NCBI RefSeq assembly: GCF_016802725.1
Contig: NC_052672.1
Location: 3,068,749-3,132,748 of the forward strand
Length of the DNA stretch: 64,000 bases
Source of the DNA: Solenopsis invicta
Taxonomy: Eukaryota; Arthropoda; Insecta; Hymenoptera; Formicidae
Direction: 5' to 3'
This document shows positions 59,980 through 64,000 of this stretch, in pieces. How positions within the stretch are numbered: the first letter of the stretch is position 1; each line of letters begins with the position of its first letter. The notes under the pieces are model-generated. The model was given only the letters and a program-made list of their open reading frames with translations. It made no database searches and was not told where the DNA came from. The position numbers and the translations under genes were made by a program.

Positions 59980-61496
59980 ATTAGAAATTAAATATTGCAC
60001 ATACTGATAAAAACATAATTTATTAAGATAATTAAGTAAAAAATATCTCAGAATTTTTATATTTATAACTTATTCTTATATAAAATTAGCTAAAGACAAA
60101 TTCTTCAAATGCGAAAATAAAATTGTAATAATTTTCTTTTACAAATTGCATAATTTAAACAACAGAGATTATGGAAGATGATAGAAAGTTGCTAAAACTA
60201 AACGTCTTCTCAAGTTTAGACTTAGGTAGATTCTATTGTCCGTAGTTTTATACCTGGAACTTTGCAATTTTATTCCGTCTTTGAAGCAAAAAGTGCGTTA
60301 AAAAATAAGCGACGAAAAAAAGATTTATCTCATTAAGAGAACTTCTTTTCTAAAGGAAAAGTTTACGCTAATGCGTATAAAATATTTCGTACCAAGTAAC
60401 GCGTAGAATCGTAAACAAAAATTCTAAAAAGATTAGAAAAATATATTTGATTATATTCATGTATTATTCATTTGTATTCATATATTATTCATGTATTCAT
60501 CCATTTCTCAAACACGATTTTGATCTATTTTTAACTTATTAAAATGATTTTAAGTGCATTATTAGCTGAGTAATCGACAATTTTATACAATTGATATTAT
60601 TCAAGACTATACGAGTATTATACGCACGATTTACCGAGACCTTCGAACACGATGGTGTCGGAGGAAACAATAAACAGCGTGAAGGAATATTTCTAAGAAA
60701 ATTCGAATTTCTCTAAATTAGAAAAAGTACTAGGAATTTCTAAAGTTTTGCTACATAAAATTCTATGATATTTTTTAAAATTACGTCCCTACAAAATAAC
60801 AACACATCAGCTGTTAACAAAATGAGCTACAGTACAACGCGTAGAATTCTGCAAAACGATGACTCAGTTATTTAAAACCGGGGGAAATTAACGAGAACTA
60901 AATTACTTTTTTTGATGAGGTACATTTTTTTGTACTTTTTGTTCATACATTAAACTTTAATCTAACTTCCAGGTATCTTTAATGATTAAAAACAACTGTT
61001 ACTTTGAAAATCTAGAAAAAAGCTAATTGGAATCTTAAAAAAGTGATTAATGGCATAATAAATGGTTGTTTAGAGAAAGCAGTTTAAATCATACGAAACC
61101 AAATCAGATTTTTAATAAATTTTCTATTTTTTAAATAAACTGTTTATTCTTAATTTCTAGTTTTTGAAGTGCTTTTATTTTCAAAATGCTTAACACAAAC
61201 TTTTTAATTTTATGAAATTTATTGTTTAATATATATTATGTTACTTATTAGTTATACTTATTTTACTTTATCAATTTACTTCATAATTAATCTCTTTCAC
61301 TTAATTAACTCCTCCAAGACCACATTTAAATTCTACCTCTACTGTCTACTGTGGCCAGTTTGGGACTCAATTTTTCAAGCGTTTATTTTTGGTTATCTTA
61401 CAATGGCATTATAGAAACTGTTACATCTGATAGAAGGCACTTTCTGTTTTGTATTTATGTTTTCAATGTTGTATTTTTTTTAGTTTTTGTTTAACA
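59980..61496. mobile_element. Larger relative of the intron-2 element, 5' and 3' worn
   Basis: Its left part (about 60070-60185) matches the intron-2 element through acaaattctt, ataaaat and acaaattgcata. Its right part (about 61350-61495) matches through cagtttgggactcaattttt and tagtttttgttta. The terminal gtaaagtcgccaatact repeats were not found, and the right end is cut where the foldback at 61497 begins. A transposase fragment lies between. Confidence 0.6.
60655..60960 (+). pseudogene. Tc1/mariner-like transposase fragment
   Basis: Broken frames read EETINSVKEYF, then KVLGISKVLLHKILYDI (helix-turn-helix-like), then SLQNNNTSAVN, then VQRVEFCKTMTQLFKTGG, then ELNYFF and a shifted DEVHFF-like end. 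The order of HTH, RVEFC, and an FSDE.HF-like first catalytic block follows the DDE transposases of the Tc1/mariner group. Stops interrupt it and the rest of the catalytic domain is absent. It supplies the likely family of the two related elements here. Confidence 0.55.
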
Positions 61497-61902
61497 AGAG
61501 ACATATCTGTATCACAACTGTATCCAGAGCCAATTTGATTTTCTTTGAAATATGTTAAACACAAAATTCTAACAGACACGTATTTTTTTTATACGTGCAA
61601 AGTCTTGTATTTAAGGGGTGAAACACCCCTTTGAATAAAAATGGTATTTTTTTCGCGAATATCGAATTTTTTTCTTTACAACTTTAAAATAGCCTTCAAA
61701 CTGTACAACTTTGGTTAAAAAAAGTTTTTTCCTATCTTTTCTATTTTCGACGATATTCGGCCCGCTTTTTTCAAAGGGGCGTTTCATTCCCTAAACATGA
61801 GATTGCACATGCACAAAAAATGGACGTCTCTTAAATTTTTATGTTTAACAACATATTTCAAGGAGAATCAAATCGGCTCCAGACAGTTGTGACATGTCCC
61901 TC
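61497..61902. mobile_element. Foldback element with about 75-bp inverted ends
   Basis: The left reads agagacatatctgtatcaca, ccagagccaatttgattttc and tttgaaatatgtt. The right is the inverted copy, ending caacaacatatttcaagg, gaatcaaatcggctcc and gtgacatgtccctc. A second inner pair, ggggtgaaacacccctttga against tcaaaggggcgtttcattcc, lies at 61615-61796. The centre resembles the right arm at 9.25-9.32 kb (gtttttt.ctat.tttt, cgacgatattcg). Confidence 0.75.
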
Positions 61903-62948
61903 GCAAAAATAATCGAAAGTTGTATGACGATGTTAGCGATCTTCCTTTATAAGAATTAGAAAGGAAACATCCCAGAAGCTTGCAAATTCGCGGAAAGTGA
62001 GCATTGTTTTTCGTGAAATTTGAAATCAAAATTATAATATTAAAATATCAACAATGCAACCTTTGTCAAACATTCCGGGATGATTCGTGTAATACTTGAT
62101 ATAATATATTATAGAATACATCAATACATATAAAAATATTTTCTCATAAACAACTCATATTGTATATTTAAATAGAGAACCTTGACCGAAATGTGAAAAC
62201 ACAATATAAACAAAATACTTTAACAGTCATAGCTAGTACAGATCTAGTACAGATATTTGTGTGATTTTACCTTTTGAAGTTCACGAAACTGCGAATAAAT
62301 TTTTGCGGTCATGAAACACAGTTCTAAATTGAACAAGAATCAAGAGGCGCGGTCGAGCCTCGCACGCTTTAGCGAGTCGCAGACCGAGCCTCTTTTACGC
62401 GAGTCAGCGAGCTCAAGCGTAATGAGATTATCAGATCTCATTATCAGTAACGGCTGAACCGATTAAGTCCTGAGTAGTCTCAATCGACAGCTTGGGGTCG
62501 AATTGTATAATAAAAGTGTTTTTATTTTTTCTCTCCGTGCTCTACGTGCAGATATATCGCGACGGGAAATCCAAATTAGAAATATTATGTTATTAAATTG
62601 AAAATCAATTTAGTAACAAATGATGTTAACCAGCATCTAAATGTTAGAATTCTGTCTAAAAAAAAAAAAAAAGATTTTGTTGCGAAAAATAAATTGATTT
62701 TCAATTTAATAAAGTGATATTACTATTTCTTGTTCAACTTAGAAAGGTGTTCTAAGACCGAAAAGTTATTCTGCGCGCAATTTCGTAAACTCAAAACGAT
62801 ATATAATATCACACAATAAAAATCAGCACTAAACCTAGCTACGTCCGCTAAAGCGTTTTGTGTATATCACATATATTTATCGCATATTACAATAAATAAA
62901 TTTGATTCATATATACGATAGCATGATTCCGACTAGATTTGACATTTA
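61903..62948. other. Intergenic with two small inverted structures
   Basis: A GC-rich stem gaggcgcggtc/gaccgagcctc lies at 62342-62391, and a palindrome taatgagatt/aatctcatta-like at 62421-62446. An inverted pair around aaattgaaaatcaattt lies at about 62581-62615 and 62687-62728. No gene is recognized. Confidence 0.5.
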
Positions 62949-63773
62949 TTAGGTGTTAAACTTAGTTTTTGCCGTGTTTTTTGCTTGAAAAACAAATTCA
63001 TTACAATAAGAATATGAATTGATATATTAATTAAAATATTTTCGATCGTTTTCTATTACTTTTTCCCCATCTTTCTGGCAAAAGTTGAATTTCCCGATTT
63101 CACGATATAACGAGCTGTCTTTCTAAGCAAGTCATCGATCCACTCATTTTCGGACTTGTTCGTAATTGGAGAAATGTGTATCGAGGAGCACGTATTGCAT
63201 CGATCGAAAAAAGTAGTAATTCGATGGATCAAGTCTAGGTTGAGAATAGGTTGGGATGGAAGAACTTCTCATTTAAGTCCCGTATTTCTTTTATGGTTCT
63301 TGCAATATGTGATTGCGCATTGTCATACGAAAGAATTACTTTGCGTCAATTACTGGCTATTGATGCCCTTTTTTGCAGCCATACATGGCTGCAAAGAGCC
63401 ATATAAACCTGTAGGAATAATATTTAACACTTTTTACAATTCTTCGAGTGTGTGAGTTGGATTTTCATCCAATAATGCTTGCAATTCGGCAATTCTCAAA
63501 CTTTTTCGGCTATCCTGAACGCTCTTTGTCTTTCACACTGAATTCACCACTTCTGAATCGTTTAAACTAGTCTCTACATATTCTTTCTGATGTAGCTTGT
63601 TCATCATGAGTTTCAGTAATCAACCAATGCGCTTCAATGCAATCAGTTGCAGTTTTCTTCACATCAGAGTAATGAGAAAGTATATGTCGAAAAACCCCTG
63701 TTCCGTATTCGCATTATTATTATAGAAATTTAATTTCAATTTTCGTTACATTGGAGAGTCTCCGCCACAGACA
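62949..63773 (-). pseudogene. Third mariner transposase relic, internally deleted
   Basis: The minus strand gives an N-terminal block with VKKTATDC, ERICRDWFKRFRSGEFSVKD and KERSG, then PKKFE and a broken ALLDENPTHT-like stretch. A jump follows to FFDRCNTC-like (family YHLFRSMQ) and ENEWIDDLLRKTARYI. Stops and frameshifts are frequent and the catalytic core is missing. The 99-codon plus frame 63156-63455 is its shadow. One end looks like a terminal repeat (ttaggtgttaaacttag at 62949); the other is lost near the MITE at 63774. Confidence 0.75.
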
Positions 63774-63970
63774 CATAAGATAGACCCAGCATTTACGCAT
63801 TCGATTCGTCTAAAAGGTGAAGTTAACAGAACGGAGTGAGAGGCAAAATGCAAGGAATGCTGTCTTTTTCTGTCCTTTTTCGCGCGCGCATCATTAACAG
63901 AAATTCTTAGAAATTCAAGATGGCTAACTTTTATATATATATATAGCTAATGCTGGGTCTATCTTATATG
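63774..63970. mobile_element. Short MITE with ends ataagatagacccagcatt
   Basis: The left end is cataagatagacccagcatt and the right end its inverted copy, taatgctgggtctatcttat. About 200 bp. TA at each edge fits a Tc1/mariner target. The interior is GC-richer at its centre and non-coding. Confidence 0.85.
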
Positions 63971-64000
63971 TTTATCACTCAGTAAACCCTCCGCAAAGAT

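Noticed and set aside
62342..62446. GC-rich stem and adjacent palindrome as a structured RNA
   Set aside because: The stems are short (about 11 bp) and not combined into a known fold.

Overview
The window is about 64 kb of AT-rich animal nuclear DNA. The sequence suggests an insect, probably a hymenopteran such as an ant. It has long AT-rich stretches without ORFs, (GT)n, (CA)n and (CT)n microsatellites, many short inverted-repeat elements, and relics of mariner, hAT, Penelope-like and LINE elements. I see no bacterial or organellar signal. The species is an inference from element types and gene structure, not from any search.

Only one protein-coding gene can be supported. It is a three-exon plus-strand gene at about 53.77-59.78 kb for a ropporin-1-like (ROPN1L/RSP11 family) protein with an N-terminal RIIa dimerization/docking domain. 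All exon junctions are GT-AG and phase 0. Members of this family act at the sperm-tail fibrous sheath or the axonemal radial spoke. Intron 2 and the 3' flank carry two related inverted-repeat elements, and a folded inverted-repeat element ends about 200 bp upstream of the start codon.

Almost everything else is mobile-element debris. From left to right: a hAT transposase C-terminal fragment (4.5 kb); a long-armed inverted repeat around a (GC/GT)n tract (7.8-9.5 kb); a foldback with a tandem-repeat core (11.7-12.5 kb); a TTAA-flanked element with a TTA-flanked MITE nested in it (14.0-15.0 kb); a nearly palindromic element (16.0-16.7 kb); a 5S-rRNA-like fragment (17.3 kb); a second foldback with a tandem core and nested MITE (19.5-20.7 kb); an internally deleted mariner (21.1-22.0 kb); a 2.1 kb inverted-repeat element with a nested MITE (26.6-28.6 kb); a 1273 bp element with a perfect 8-bp target duplication (29.5-30.8 kb) and its 404 bp deletion derivative (38.8-39.2 kb); LTR-like and LINE remains (33.4-36.1 kb); Penelope-like and LINE fragments (41.2-42.5 kb); a mariner with recognizable ends (44.9-46.0 kb); several MITEs and hairpins (49-53.6 kb); and, after the gene, a Tc1/mariner-like relic, a foldback, a third mariner and a terminal MITE (60-64 kb).

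The most notable material is structural. Two foldback elements have tandem-repeat cores and a third surrounds a (GC/GT)n tract. A 94-bp-arm hairpin has a 6-nt loop. A folded element with three-way-junction geometry sits just upstream of the ropporin-like gene. The 8-bp-TSD pair differs by one clean 869-bp deletion. All coordinates and alignments were made by eye.
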